Shown here in pieces: positions 25,656 through 34,440 of a DNA stretch of 64,000 bases. The stretch lies in NCBI RefSeq assembly GCF_963666665.1, contig NZ_OY762999.1:171501-235500 (forward strand), given 5' to 3'. The notes under the pieces are model-generated. The model did not search any database. It worked only from the letters and a program-made list of their open reading frames with translations, and had not been told where the DNA came from. Within the stretch, counting starts at the first letter, position 1. Each line of letters starts with the position of its first letter. The position numbers and the translations under genes are program-made. Source of the DNA: Maridesulfovibrio sp. Lineage in GTDB: Bacteria > Desulfobacterota > Desulfovibrionia > Desulfovibrionales > Desulfovibrionaceae.

Positions 25656-26720
25656 TTATAGCCATTTTTTCAGTTTGAATAATACCAGCATTCCGGCAGA
25701 AATTGCGCCCATGATTATAATGGATAGATAAAATCCGTTCGGTGAATTCAATCCGGGTATGGTCGTGAAATTCATGCCATATAGTCCGGCAATAAAGGTC
25801 AGCGGGATGAATATTGTTGAAAATATGGTCAGGAATTTCATGGTTTCATTCAAGCGGGTCCCCATGTACATGCTGTAGGTGGTGAACAAATCGCCAAGAA
25901 TATCTTTATAAATTTCCAGCGAATCCAATGCCTGATCCATCATATTCAATAGATCTTTCATGTAGGTTGTTGTGTCTTCGGAAATAAGCTCAGAATCAAG
26001 TTTATTAATTTTCAGGATAATCTCTTTTACTGGTCGAATTGATTTGCGGATGTATGCAATTTCACGGCGATAGAAATTTATGCTTTCCAGATGTTCGGGA
26101 CACGGTTCTGTTGTGACTTCTTCTTCAAGGTCCTCAATCCTTTCTCCCGTGATTTCTATGACTTTAAGGTAGTTTTCAAGAACACAGTCCAGAAGTGTAT
26201 AAAAGAGATAGTCTGATCCATTATTTCTTATTTTAGTTTTGTTTTTTTTGAGCCGTTTATGGATCGGATCAAAAATGGCATTCGGCTGTTCGTTGAATGA
26301 GATCAGATGGTTTTCACGTAGAATAAAACTGACTTGTTCGGCAAAAATCTCCTGCTCGGCATCAATTGAGACTAATATCTTCATAGTGGAGAACAGATAG
26401 TCCGGATACTCCTCGATAAAAGGACGTTGTTCTGTATCGAGTATATCTTCCAATGCAAGGGGAGAAATGCTGAAGAGCTCACCTAGTTCCTTCATCAATT
26501 CAGAATCGTGAACTCCGTCTATGTTTAACCAAATTTTTCCCGTGCGTTCGGGGGCTTCTGAAATAGAATTCAGTGACTCTATGGCCGTGTCGGTCAAGCT
26601 GGAGCTGTCGTACTTAATAAGTCTGAGTTCCGGTATGGAAATTTTATGTTGCCCGGTGAAAATCAACGATCCAGGAGGCAGTCCGGCTTTTTGATCTTTG
26701 TTCCTTAGAAATCTTGCCAT
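25656..26720 (-). CDS. corA: CorA-family divalent cation transporter
   Basis: 354 residues. A large soluble alpha/beta N-terminal funnel is followed by two C-terminal transmembrane helices; the signature YGMNF lies at the end of the first. The loop after it (TTIPGLNSPNG) replaces the usual MPEL-type sequence. CorA pentamers carry Mg2+, Co2+ or Ni2+; the changed loop leaves the ion open. The DUF389 gene lies 30 bases upstream on the same strand. Confidence 0.93.
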   Translation of the reverse strand: MARFLRNKDQKAGLPPGSLIFTGQHKISIPELRLIKYDSSSLTDTAIESLNSISEAPERTGKIWLNIDGVHDSELMKELGELFSISPLALEDILDTEQRPFIEEYPDYLFSTMKILVSIDAEQEIFAEQVSFILRENHLISFNEQPNAIFDPIHKRLKKNKTKIRNNGSDYLFYTLLDCVLENYLKVIEITGERIEDLEEEVTTEPCPEHLESINFYRREIAYIRKSIRPVKEIILKINKLDSELISEDTTTYMKDLLNMMDQALDSLEIYKDILGDLFTTYSMYMGTRLNETMKFLTIFSTIFIPLTFIAGLYGMNFTTIPGLNSPNGFYLSIIIMGAISAGMLVLFKLKKWL

Positions 26721-26750
26721 AAATCCTCCTGAATTTTCTTTGGCGCACGC

Positions 26751-27782
26751 CTATTTAACTAACCAGAAGAATAAAAGAATACTCAATATTATGAGCAGAG
26801 CACCCCAAACCGCAATAATTCTCATCGCTGATGCTTTTGCCTCCTCACGTTTCCACCAAGTCAAAGGCTGTACTCCCATCAGGAAAAAAGAGATCACCCC
26901 TGAAAGATTGAGGCATATTATGTTTGCAAAGAACAAAGTGGCAGCGCCTATGGCGTGTGAAATGTGTCCCGCTCCCAGAAATAGACCACAGGCACTGAGC
27001 GGCGGTAGAAGAGACAGGGCGACCATTACCCCGACTAAAGATGTCGGGACACCTAGAGTGAAAGATATGATCCCGGCTGCTCCTGAGACCATTGCCAGAA
27101 TAATATCTGAAAAATCAGTTGAAGATCTTGAAATTAATTCAGAAGAGTTCTGGTTGATGTCCACCCCGATGAATAATCCGGCAGCTAATGTAATGGCAAA
27201 GGCCAGTAAAATGCCGGTAATAAGTGTTTTAGATGAAGCTTTTGCAAGGTCGTCATCACCCAGTGTAGTGGCAAGTGACAGCCCTACATTCGGCTCCAGC
27301 AGGGGGGCCAAAACCATAGCACCGATTATGATGGCAACATTGTTTTTCAGTAGCCCGATTACAGCGACTATTGATGAAAATATTATTAGCAGAATGTAAC
27401 TGCGGGATAATACAGACGTGTCAAGTACATCGGCATAGAGTTCTTCCCTGCTTAACCTGTTTTGTATCTTTTTCTGGTTATTCTGCTGCTTTTCTTCCTC
27501 GGTTGGTTCTTCTTCAATTTCTTTGAGTCTGGGAATGGTCGCTTCAACTGGAAAGACAATGATACGGTATTTGTCTTTCCATGTAAAAAAGTCCTCCAAA
27601 CGATCAAGCACATTTTCGGATTCCTTCACATCCATGATTACCCTGAAGGTGAGGGAGTTTTCCCCTTCATTTGAGGAAACCCAAAAGACATAGCCTTCAT
27701 TAGGACGATGTTCTTCAAGGGTTTTGTATATATCGTCCTTGTCCTCTTCCGGGGCTATTATCTCGATGACTCGAAGCGGCAT
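26751..27782 (-). CDS. DUF389 (TIGR00341) membrane protein
   Basis: 343 residues. The N-terminal 105 residues form a ferredoxin-like soluble domain; a charged linker (IEEEPTEEEKQQNNQKKIQ) follows; the C-terminal part has about six helices with IIGAMVLAPLLEPNVGLSLA and GVPTSLVGVMVALSLLPPL, which mark DUF389 proteins. Their transport role is not established. It lies between corA and the MscS gene on the same strand (gaps of 30 and 27 bases), suggesting an ion or osmotic function. Confidence 0.88.
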   Translation of the reverse strand: MPLRVIEIIAPEEDKDDIYKTLEEHRPNEGYVFWVSSNEGENSLTFRVIMDVKESENVLDRLEDFFTWKDKYRIIVFPVEATIPRLKEIEEEPTEEEKQQNNQKKIQNRLSREELYADVLDTSVLSRSYILLIIFSSIVAVIGLLKNNVAIIIGAMVLAPLLEPNVGLSLATTLGDDDLAKASSKTLITGILLAFAITLAAGLFIGVDINQNSSELISRSSTDFSDIILAMVSGAAGIISFTLGVPTSLVGVMVALSLLPPLSACGLFLGAGHISHAIGAATLFFANIICLNLSGVISFFLMGVQPLTWWKREEAKASAMRIIAVWGALLIILSILLFFWLVK

Positions 27783-27809
27783 GATATTTCCCTGTCCATT
27801 TGGTTCTGG

Positions 27810-30113
27810 TTATGCACTGCCTTTTGAGGTCTTTTCCCCAGGCATGTTTTTAACATGAATATCCAATTGCGGGAAAGCGATCTCTATACCCTCTTTGCGG
27901 AAATTGTTGTCTATCTCGAACCGCAAATCCGACATTGCTCTGATGGAGTAGTCAATGTCGTCGATCCAAACTCTTAATATAAAATCCAAACTGCTAGATC
28001 CGAAGTTGCTGAAATGGACATAAGGTTCAGGCGTAGGCAGAACATGTTCGTTTTTTTCGGCAACAGCTAAAAGGGTGCTTTTTACTTTTGCCGTATCAGA
28101 ACCGTAGGCAACTCCTACAAGGATATCACGCCGCAGGGACGAACTGTTTTTGGTCCAGTTGGTCATCTGGTTTGTTACAAGGTCGGAGTTGGGGATCATG
28201 ATTACGGCGTTTTCAAAGGTTTCAACCAGTGTTGTCCTGATATTGATTTTTTGGACAGTGCACCAGAGACCGCTAAGCTCGATGACATCGCCCTGCTGGA
28301 TAGACCTGCCAAATAGCAGGATCAGTCCGCTGATGAAGTTGTTAACGATATTCTGGAGTCCGAAACCGATACCGACACTAAGGCCACCGGCAATAACAGC
28401 GATGCTTGTAAGGTTTACCCCGAGAACTCTCATGGAAATTATCACAAACAATGACCAGACACTGTAGGTGAAGAGTGTCTGCATTGATGGTACTGCACCG
28501 CGCTTTCCTTTGGGCCACTTATTGCCGACATGTTCGATGGAAACATTGAAAGCTGCTACACAGCTTTTAGTTATAAAAAACAAAACAGCCAAAGAAACAA
28601 GACTTCCTATTGTCAGGGCGAATCCATAAATGTTTATTTGCCTGTCCATGACATCTTCAATAGCGGTCGGTCCCAGAAATATTGACAGCCAGTAGTAAAC
28701 AATAAAAAAAGCTATCCCCCAGCCTAGGGGAACAGCAAGGCCGCTGATCAGTCCCTTGAGCAGTTTTTCTCCTTTTTCCGTGCTGACAAACAGAATCTGT
28801 GCCCATAATCTTCCAAAGGATCGTATGAAAATTCCAAGGCAGAGTAGAATAGCAACCAGACAGGCCATTCTTCCAAAACCTAAGAAAGACAGGATAACAA
28901 GTGGAGTGATGAAGCTTATTTTTTGAGTGGATCTGACAAGGCCCTTGAATCCGTTTTTACGCCATGCAGTTGTCGAGCTGATTGTCCATGATGTGAAGAT
29001 GAATAATAGAAAAAATATAGTAATATATTTGCTAGGGAAGTGTAGTGATACCATTGCTACACTTATAAACAGCAGCATGGTCATCCTGAAACTGCCGCTG
29101 GTGATCAAAAATCTGTCACGTGACAGGAATTTGGAAAGGCGCAAAATAGAATAAAAGAAAACGCAGAAAACAAAATACAAAAAAAATTCCAATGTTCCCG
29201 TAAATACAAGTATATTAGCAATGCATAAGGAAATACTGAACAGGGCAGTAAAAGTGTAAAGTTTTATCTTTTTGTGTTCATGAAGTATGGAGTATCGCCA
29301 CGTGATTGTTTTCTGTACTAATCCTTTGACTGAGAAACATATGAAAAGGACGACAATAAAAACAGATAAATGTTTGACCCAGTCGCTTTTATAAATTTGC
29401 AGGGCAGCTGTGAATTCTGATTGCCTCAGCTGAATCCAATTCTGCATTGAAAATGATGTCTCCCAAAAGTCAGAGCTGAATATAGGACTTTTTCCAGTCA
29501 GCAGGTAAGCCTTCCAGAGTTGGAGCAGGTTTTGTTTTTCACCTTTTTCCAGCTTTTCAATCCGGTCAAGCATCCGGATTCCTTGTGCATCTAAAAGGTT
29601 AATGCGGGAAAGCTGCTTATTGGATTTTATCCGTAATTCCGAAACTGATTTGAATCTCTCCCGATAAATAGCGAGTAAATCTTTTGGAGTTCCCTCCGGC
29701 ATGCTGGAGGAAAGTTGTTCAAATGATTTTAGAACTTCAATTCTGGATAGACATTCTGATTTGGCATTTTTGAGTTTGTCGACGATTTCTTGAATATCAT
29801 CTCTTAAGTCATTCAGAGTGTTTTTTACAAACTTCCTTTCTATCGGAGAGTTTGCAGATGCTCTTTCAGAGAAGAAAAGGATTTGTGAGCGCTGCAGCAG
29901 TTTGGCATATTCTTTTTGCGACTGGACAATCAAATCCTCCACGCTTGCGTAGGTAGCAAGCTCTTCTGCTTCAAAAGCCTGATAATTCTGCACTCTGCTG
30001 CGTAAAAAGTCGTAGTCCTGATTTGCACTTGCTGAAAAAGAAACGCAAAGTCCTAATATCATTAAAACAGGAATTAAGACCATTTTTGCTGCGGTATGCT
30101 TTTTCTTAGGCAT
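27810..30113 (-). CDS. Large MscS-family mechanosensitive channel
   Basis: 767 residues from the ATG at 30113, which starts a signal peptide (ending FSASA); AAGGAG lies 11 bases upstream. The periplasmic domain (25-210) is helical and coiled-coil-like. About 11 helices follow. The C-terminal MscS core has the pore helix AVIAGGLSVGIGFGLQNIV and the beta domain with FGRSIQQGDVIEL and MIPNSDLVTNQMTNWT. It resembles MscK/YbdG-type large channels that release solutes on osmotic downshock. It heads the transcript that includes DUF389 and corA. Confidence 0.9.
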   Translation of the reverse strand: MPKKKHTAAKMVLIPVLMILGLCVSFSASANQDYDFLRSRVQNYQAFEAEELATYASVEDLIVQSQKEYAKLLQRSQILFFSERASANSPIERKFVKNTLNDLRDDIQEIVDKLKNAKSECLSRIEVLKSFEQLSSSMPEGTPKDLLAIYRERFKSVSELRIKSNKQLSRINLLDAQGIRMLDRIEKLEKGEKQNLLQLWKAYLLTGKSPIFSSDFWETSFSMQNWIQLRQSEFTAALQIYKSDWVKHLSVFIVVLFICFSVKGLVQKTITWRYSILHEHKKIKLYTFTALFSISLCIANILVFTGTLEFFLYFVFCVFFYSILRLSKFLSRDRFLITSGSFRMTMLLFISVAMVSLHFPSKYITIFFLLFIFTSWTISSTTAWRKNGFKGLVRSTQKISFITPLVILSFLGFGRMACLVAILLCLGIFIRSFGRLWAQILFVSTEKGEKLLKGLISGLAVPLGWGIAFFIVYYWLSIFLGPTAIEDVMDRQINIYGFALTIGSLVSLAVLFFITKSCVAAFNVSIEHVGNKWPKGKRGAVPSMQTLFTYSVWSLFVIISMRVLGVNLTSIAVIAGGLSVGIGFGLQNIVNNFISGLILLFGRSIQQGDVIELSGLWCTVQKINIRTTLVETFENAVIMIPNSDLVTNQMTNWTKNSSSLRRDILVGVAYGSDTAKVKSTLLAVAEKNEHVLPTPEPYVHFSNFGSSSLDFILRVWIDDIDYSIRAMSDLRFEIDNNFRKEGIEIAFPQLDIHVKNMPGEKTSKGSA

Positions 30114-30350
30114 TATCGAGTGTTCTCCTTGCTTTTTACACATATTATCTTAGTAAATTAATTGTTTATATACACCATTGACAGATGCTTCTGCAATCCA
30201 AACAGTAAATTGATTTTTTAAAATGTCAGTTGTCGTGTGTTTCTTTCGCGCTAATTTTACTCTGTCTGCTGCGAGTTTACAGGGGTGTTACTGCATGTGC
30301 CCATACCTTATGTTCATTGACATCAATACCTTCAAATGTGATTTATAAGC

Positions 30351-31151
30351 ATGAATAAATATTTTTACGATTATACATTTAGGTCTCTGTTCGCAGCTAT
30401 GCTTTTTAGTGTCGGATTTACTTTTTCCATTTCCTGTTCAGCCCATGCAGAATCAAAGCTTCCTTTTCACCCGGGAGAAAAAATTGAGTACAATCTTTAC
30501 TGGACGGTGTTTCATGCCGGATATGCGGAGCTGACCACATCAAAAGGCAATGGAACATCCGGTCCGATATTCAATGCAACTGCACGCACAAATGATTTCG
30601 TAGATGTATTTTACAAGGTTAGAAATCGAATCGAATCCATTACGACTCCGGGGATGGATTCAGCTCTTTATTATTTCAAGAAACAACGTGAAGGCGATTA
30701 CCATAGAGACATAACCTTACAGTTTGACTGGAATACCTTTTCCGTAACCAGATACGGTTCAGACGGGACTTTTCGCCAGAAGCTGCCAATCTATCCCGGC
30801 GAGTTTGACCCTCTGTCCATTTTATTCTCATTTCGAAACCAGCCCTTGGAAGTTGGCTACGAATTTGTTTGCCCTATAACAGACGGTAAAAAATCAGTTA
30901 TTGGCCGGGCAATGGTTACGGGAAGAGAAACAATTACAGTTGCAGGTAAGGAGTACGATACTTTTGTAATCGAGCCGGAAATCAAGGATCTTGGCGGTGT
31001 CTTCAAGAAAAGTCCGGATGCTACGCTTAAAATGTGGTTTACCGTTGATGAGTTACACATTCCGGTAAAGGTTAAAAGCGAAGTTTCTGTCGGCCATTTT
31101 TCTGTAGAGCTTTCCAAATACACTTCCGGTGATCCAGAGTCCAAATTCTGA
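30351..31151 (+). CDS. Exported DUF3108 family protein
   Basis: 266 residues. A long N-terminal signal region (hydrophobic 11-27, ending CSAHA) is followed by a beta-rich domain with FHPGEKIEYNLYWTVFHAGY, the start typical of DUF3108, then repeated strands such as SITTPGMDSALYYFKKQREG. The family is periplasmic and poorly characterised. No clear ribosome site precedes the ATG; a second in-frame ATG 16 codons on is possible. Confidence 0.85.
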   Translation: MNKYFYDYTFRSLFAAMLFSVGFTFSISCSAHAESKLPFHPGEKIEYNLYWTVFHAGYAELTTSKGNGTSGPIFNATARTNDFVDVFYKVRNRIESITTPGMDSALYYFKKQREGDYHRDITLQFDWNTFSVTRYGSDGTFRQKLPIYPGEFDPLSILFSFRNQPLEVGYEFVCPITDGKKSVIGRAMVTGRETITVAGKEYDTFVIEPEIKDLGGVFKKSPDATLKMWFTVDELHIPVKVKSEVSVGHFSVELSKYTSGDPESKF

Positions 31152-31345
31152 AGAAATCAACAAAATGCTTTTTCGTCTTCGGTAATTTTTAGCCTTTGAA
31201 TGAATACTAGGTCCTTGAATGTAAATGGGACAATGAACGAAATGTTGAATCGGCTGATTAACTCAAGATAATGAAAAAGACTTAGTTTCCTGTTGTTCAA
31301 AATTATTTATTCCGGGCGCAGATTTGAACTCATTTGAAATGCCTG

Positions 31346-31378
31346 TTAATAATTATTTTTTATTAAACTAATTATTAA
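31346..31378. repeat. Inverted repeat upstream of the PAS-LuxR gene
   Basis: Perfect 10-bp arms TTAATAATTA (31346-31355) and TAATTATTAA (31369-31378) with a 13-base AT-rich spacer, 16 bases ahead of the GTG start. It may be an operator or a leader hairpin. Confidence 0.55.
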
Positions 31379-31394
31379 GCATAGGAACTCACTA

Positions 31395-32612
31395 GTGAGC
31401 TCAAGTAATGACGACAATTCTGAACGTATTCCAGAATCCATTTCTGATGTATTTGAATCCTTTTCCGATTTTATCCTTTTTACTGACGGCGAAGGTCGTA
31501 TCTGCTCAGCCAGTGACCGTGTCGTTGAGTTTTTCGGAGGGCCGCTGAAAGGGCGACAGCTTTGGGATATCCTGGGGGTTGATGCTTCAGGGATTGATGA
31601 ATTCATCGTAGCTTATCCTGTAGCCGGCGTGCATGAAATACCTTACGGGGAGGACGGTGGAAATTATTCCTTGCGTCTAATTCCCCTTGCCGGCCCGTAT
31701 TGTTCGGAAGGGTATGTTGCTGTTGTAACCAATAACGCTCCTTTTGTTGAATTACATGAATCTTATGAGGAGCGCATCGAGGATAATATAGCTGCTCTTG
31801 ATGACAGTGTTGCCCTTTTCAATGCCTTATTTGATGCTGCGCAGGATCCGAGCTTTCTGGCTGATTCGGCTTTCCGTATTCTTTCATCCAACACCGCTGC
31901 AGAAAGGCTTTTCGGTCGCAGCTGCACTCTTTCCGGGAATAGTTGCCTTAGTATTTTCAGCTCCGACTCCTCAAATATAGTCCGAAAGCATTTTGAAACC
32001 TGTACTACAGATATCCCCGTTCCTTTTGATGAATTGCTTGCTGCTCGAAATTGTTCGGGGGAAGACATTCCTGTTGAGTTGATCATGCATAAGGTGCGGC
32101 TTCAGTCCGGCACGGTCTTTCATCTCGGATTAAGGGATATGACCGATATACAGCGGCTTGAAAACGGTCTGGAAGAGACTCGCGAGCAGGTAGATGGAAT
32201 GAATGTGGCTTTGCGTACTGTTATTGAATCTGTGGAAGAAGAAAAAAAAGATATGCATGAGGACTTTGCATTACAGGTTCGCGAACAGATTCTGCCGGCC
32301 CTTGATCGTATGATTAAGGAACCTGTTCCGCAGATGCGCAATAGTTTTGGAAGATTTATTAAGGAGCGCCTTTCCGCTCTGGCAGGGGAGACCGGTGATC
32401 AGTTTGAAGAATTGCTACTGAAACTCACCCCCCGTGAAGTTGAAATCTGCCGTTATATTGAGGCTGGAAAGAGTACCGAACATATAGGTGAACTTCTTTC
32501 TATTACAGCTGATACCGTCCGCACCCACCGTAAAAATATTCGCCGTAAACTTGGCTTGCAGGGCAAGAGAGTTTCGTTGATTTCTTATCTTAAACATCAC
32601 ATCAACTCCTAA
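31395..32612 (+). CDS. PAS-domain regulator with LuxR-type HTH
   Basis: 405 residues from a GTG start with AGGA eight bases upstream. Two PAS-like domains (about 18-115 and 138-255; FILFTDGEGRICSASDRVVE and DAAQDPSFLADSAFRILSSN) are followed by a coiled coil (260-300) and a C-terminal LuxR HTH (LTPREVEICRYIEAGKSTEH and then ADTVRTHRKNIRRKLGL). There is no receiver domain, so it likely senses a ligand or partner through PAS. Four phased GGGTAT-type boxes begin right after its stop and precede the amino-acid/beta-lysine operon, its plausible target. Confidence 0.9.
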   Translation: MSSSNDDNSERIPESISDVFESFSDFILFTDGEGRICSASDRVVEFFGGPLKGRQLWDILGVDASGIDEFIVAYPVAGVHEIPYGEDGGNYSLRLIPLAGPYCSEGYVAVVTNNAPFVELHESYEERIEDNIAALDDSVALFNALFDAAQDPSFLADSAFRILSSNTAAERLFGRSCTLSGNSCLSIFSSDSSNIVRKHFETCTTDIPVPFDELLAARNCSGEDIPVELIMHKVRLQSGTVFHLGLRDMTDIQRLENGLEETREQVDGMNVALRTVIESVEEEKKDMHEDFALQVREQILPALDRMIKEPVPQMRNSFGRFIKERLSALAGETGDQFEELLLKLTPREVEICRYIEAGKSTEHIGELLSITADTVRTHRKNIRRKLGLQGKRVSLISYLKHHINS

Positions 32613-32617
32613 AATGT

Positions 32618-32667
32618 TGGGTATGTCGTATACCCAATATATACCCGATAAATAGCCTTGTGGGTAT
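32618..32667. promoter_or_regulatory. Cluster of four phased GGGTAT/ATACCC boxes
   Basis: TGGGTAT at 32618 and 32661, and TATACCC at 32629 and 32640. Start-to-start distances are 11, 11 and 21 bases, about one or two helical turns, so all boxes face the same side of the DNA. The first two form the hairpin-like inverted repeat TGGGTAT-N5-ATACCCA. Candidate operator for the LuxR-type regulator or for another activator of the downstream operon. Confidence 0.6.
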
Positions 32668-32737
32668 GGGGTGAGTCTGTATTGTTCTGAACAACGACAG
32701 AGTTGTTCAATTTAATTTTTTACCTATCTGCATTCAA

Positions 32738-32908
32738 ATGAGACCGGAAGATATAGCAAGTGACAACTTAAGGCATGCAATTATAACTATTGTATTTTCG
32801 TTTGTCGCATTGTTTCTATTTTTAGGTTTTTCATATGTGCATCGCAGTGAGATTCGAAAAACTGCTTCACCACCTTATATGATGATATATAAGAGTGTGT
32901 ATCCTTAA
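32738..32908 (+). CDS. Probable small single-pass membrane protein, 56 residues
   Basis: An open frame in the 323-base gap before the ABC binding-protein gene. It starts MRPEDIASDN, has one hydrophobic helix (IITIVFSFVALFLFLGFSYV, about residues 15-34), then a basic turn (HRSEIRK) and a short tail ending YKSVYP. This order (polar start, helix, positive residues) suggests a single membrane anchor. No strong ribosome site precedes the ATG. It ends 27 bases before the next gene. No family is recognised; it could be a transport accessory peptide or a chance frame. Confidence 0.45.
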   Translation: MRPEDIASDNLRHAIITIVFSFVALFLFLGFSYVHRSEIRKTASPPYMMIYKSVYP

Positions 32909-32935
32909 AAATAGAACACATATTTAGGAGAAAAC

Positions 32936-33721
32936 ATGAGACGTTTTACGGCCTTATACCTTGCGGTGTTCACCCTGTTGATTGCTGTGTCTTTTGTCGG
33001 TTGCGCTAAACAGGAAAAGACCGGCCTTGCCAAGGTCAAAGAAGCCGAGGAAGTGAGCTTTGCCATGAGTGGCGGTTATCCTCCGTTTAATTATTTTAAC
33101 AAACAAAATGAGCTGGTCGGCTTTGATGTGGATGTTGCTAAAGAAGTAGCGAAAAGACTAGGTGTAAAGCTGAAACCAGTCACCACTGAGTGGAGTGGTA
33201 TTATCGAAGGGCTGAGGTCCGGTATTTACAGTGGTATCCTTGGAAGTATGGCTGCAACTGAGCAACGTAAGAAGGTCGTGGATTTCTCTAACCCGTATTA
33301 CTATTCCGGTGCTCAGATGTTTGTCCGTACAGATTCTCCTTTCAAGTCAGCTGACGAACTCAAAGCCAAGGCTGTCGGGCTGGTTACCGGAACCACTTTT
33401 GAGCAGGATGCCAAAAATCTGGGAGTGTCTGATATCCGTCTCTACAAAGATGATACCCATACTCTTACCGAATTATCCAGCGGGGTAATTGATGGTGTCA
33501 TCACTGACCGTGTTGTGGGCGTTAATGCCATGAATAGCGGCAAGTTTAAGATTAAACCTCTTGGTTCCCCGCTGCGCAAGGAAGATATCGCAGTTGCTTT
33601 CCGCAAGGAGGATAAGACCCTTACGGATGAGGTGAACAAGATTCTTAAGCAGATGCATGAAGACGGTACCCTTACTGAGTTGAGTAAGAAGTGGCTTAAG
33701 GTAGATATTACCAAGAAATAA
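32936..33721 (+). CDS. Polar amino-acid ABC transporter binding lipoprotein
   Basis: 261 residues with a lipoprotein signal (hydrophobic stretch ending FVGC, lipidated Cys near 23). The family 3 binding fold shows YPPFNYFNKQNELVGFDVDV, GLRSGIYSGILGSMAATEQR and VGLVTGTTFEQDA. It binds a polar amino acid outside the inner membrane. TAGGAGA lies ahead of the ATG. Cotranscription with ablA/ablB suggests lysine as substrate, but related proteins bind Gln, His, Arg or cystine. Confidence 0.92.
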   Translation: MRRFTALYLAVFTLLIAVSFVGCAKQEKTGLAKVKEAEEVSFAMSGGYPPFNYFNKQNELVGFDVDVAKEVAKRLGVKLKPVTTEWSGIIEGLRSGIYSGILGSMAATEQRKKVVDFSNPYYYSGAQMFVRTDSPFKSADELKAKAVGLVTGTTFEQDAKNLGVSDIRLYKDDTHTLTELSSGVIDGVITDRVVGVNAMNSGKFKIKPLGSPLRKEDIAVAFRKEDKTLTDEVNKILKQMHEDGTLTELSKKWLKVDITKK

Positions 33722-33729
33722 AGAGGAGT

Positions 33730-33758
33730 AAGGGGGCGGACAGCCTCCTTTCTTTTTT
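33730..33758 (+). terminator. Attenuating hairpin after the binding-protein gene
   Basis: Stem AAGGGGG/CCTCCTT (33730-33736 with 33744-33750, one G-T pair) and a 7-base loop, followed by TCTTTTTT. It resembles a weak intrinsic terminator inside the operon, in the same place as the one after aapJ. Confidence 0.6.
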
Positions 33759-33774
33759 GAGCAAAGGAATAAAG

Positions 33775-34431
33775 ATGTATTTCGATTTTGCAAGTCTGCC
33801 GGAGTATCTTCCGTATTTTCTCCCGGCAGCATGGATGACCCTTGAAATTACCGTGCTTGGTATTCTTCTCGGGCTTGTTCTCGGCCTCGTGACAGTATTC
33901 ATGCGCGTTTCTGATAATCGGATGTTTAATCTTCCGGCCCATGCCTACATTTACATAATCCGCGGCACTCCGTTGCTGTTGCAGTTGCTGTTTATTTATT
34001 TCGGAATGCGCAGCCTTGTTGGGCTTTCCGCTCTTCCGGCTGCTGTTCTGGCTCTGGGGATTCATAACGGTGCTTATATTGCCGAAATTTTCAGAGGTGC
34101 CATTGCATCCATCTCCCCCGGGCAGATGGAAGCCGCGCGAAGCATCGGGATGAGTTATCCTCGCGCAATGTTCAGGATCGTTTTGCCGCAGGCTTTTAAG
34201 CGTGCGATCCCGTCCTTAGGGAACCAATTCATCATTGCTTTAAAGGATTCCTCTCTTGCCAGCACAATTACCATTAATGAATTGCTGCTTAAATCACAGC
34301 AGTTGGCCTCTTCAAATTTCATGATGATGGAAATGCTGACTATAGCCGGGGTGTTTTACCTTATCTATACCGGAGCTTTTACATTTCTTTTTCATACAAT
34401 CGAAAGAAAGCTCGACACTAGCAGGTCCTAA
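33775..34431 (+). CDS. Polar amino-acid ABC transporter permease
   Basis: 218 residues from the ATG at 33775 (AAAGGAA upstream; an upstream TTG is less likely). About five helices; the HisM/GlnP signatures are YIIRGTPLLLQLLFIYFG and the EAA loop GQMEAARSIGMSYPRAMFRI followed by LPQAFKRAIPSLGNQFI. As the only permease in the operon it probably works as a homodimer. Confidence 0.94.
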   Translation: MYFDFASLPEYLPYFLPAAWMTLEITVLGILLGLVLGLVTVFMRVSDNRMFNLPAHAYIYIIRGTPLLLQLLFIYFGMRSLVGLSALPAAVLALGIHNGAYIAEIFRGAIASISPGQMEAARSIGMSYPRAMFRIVLPQAFKRAIPSLGNQFIIALKDSSLASTITINELLLKSQQLASSNFMMMEMLTIAGVFYLIYTGAFTFLFHTIERKLDTSRS

Positions 34432-34440
34432 GGAGGAAAT

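Noticed and set aside
25426..25665. 79-residue minus-strand frame after corA
   Set aside because: It contains the corA terminator hairpin and has no ribosome site or domain.
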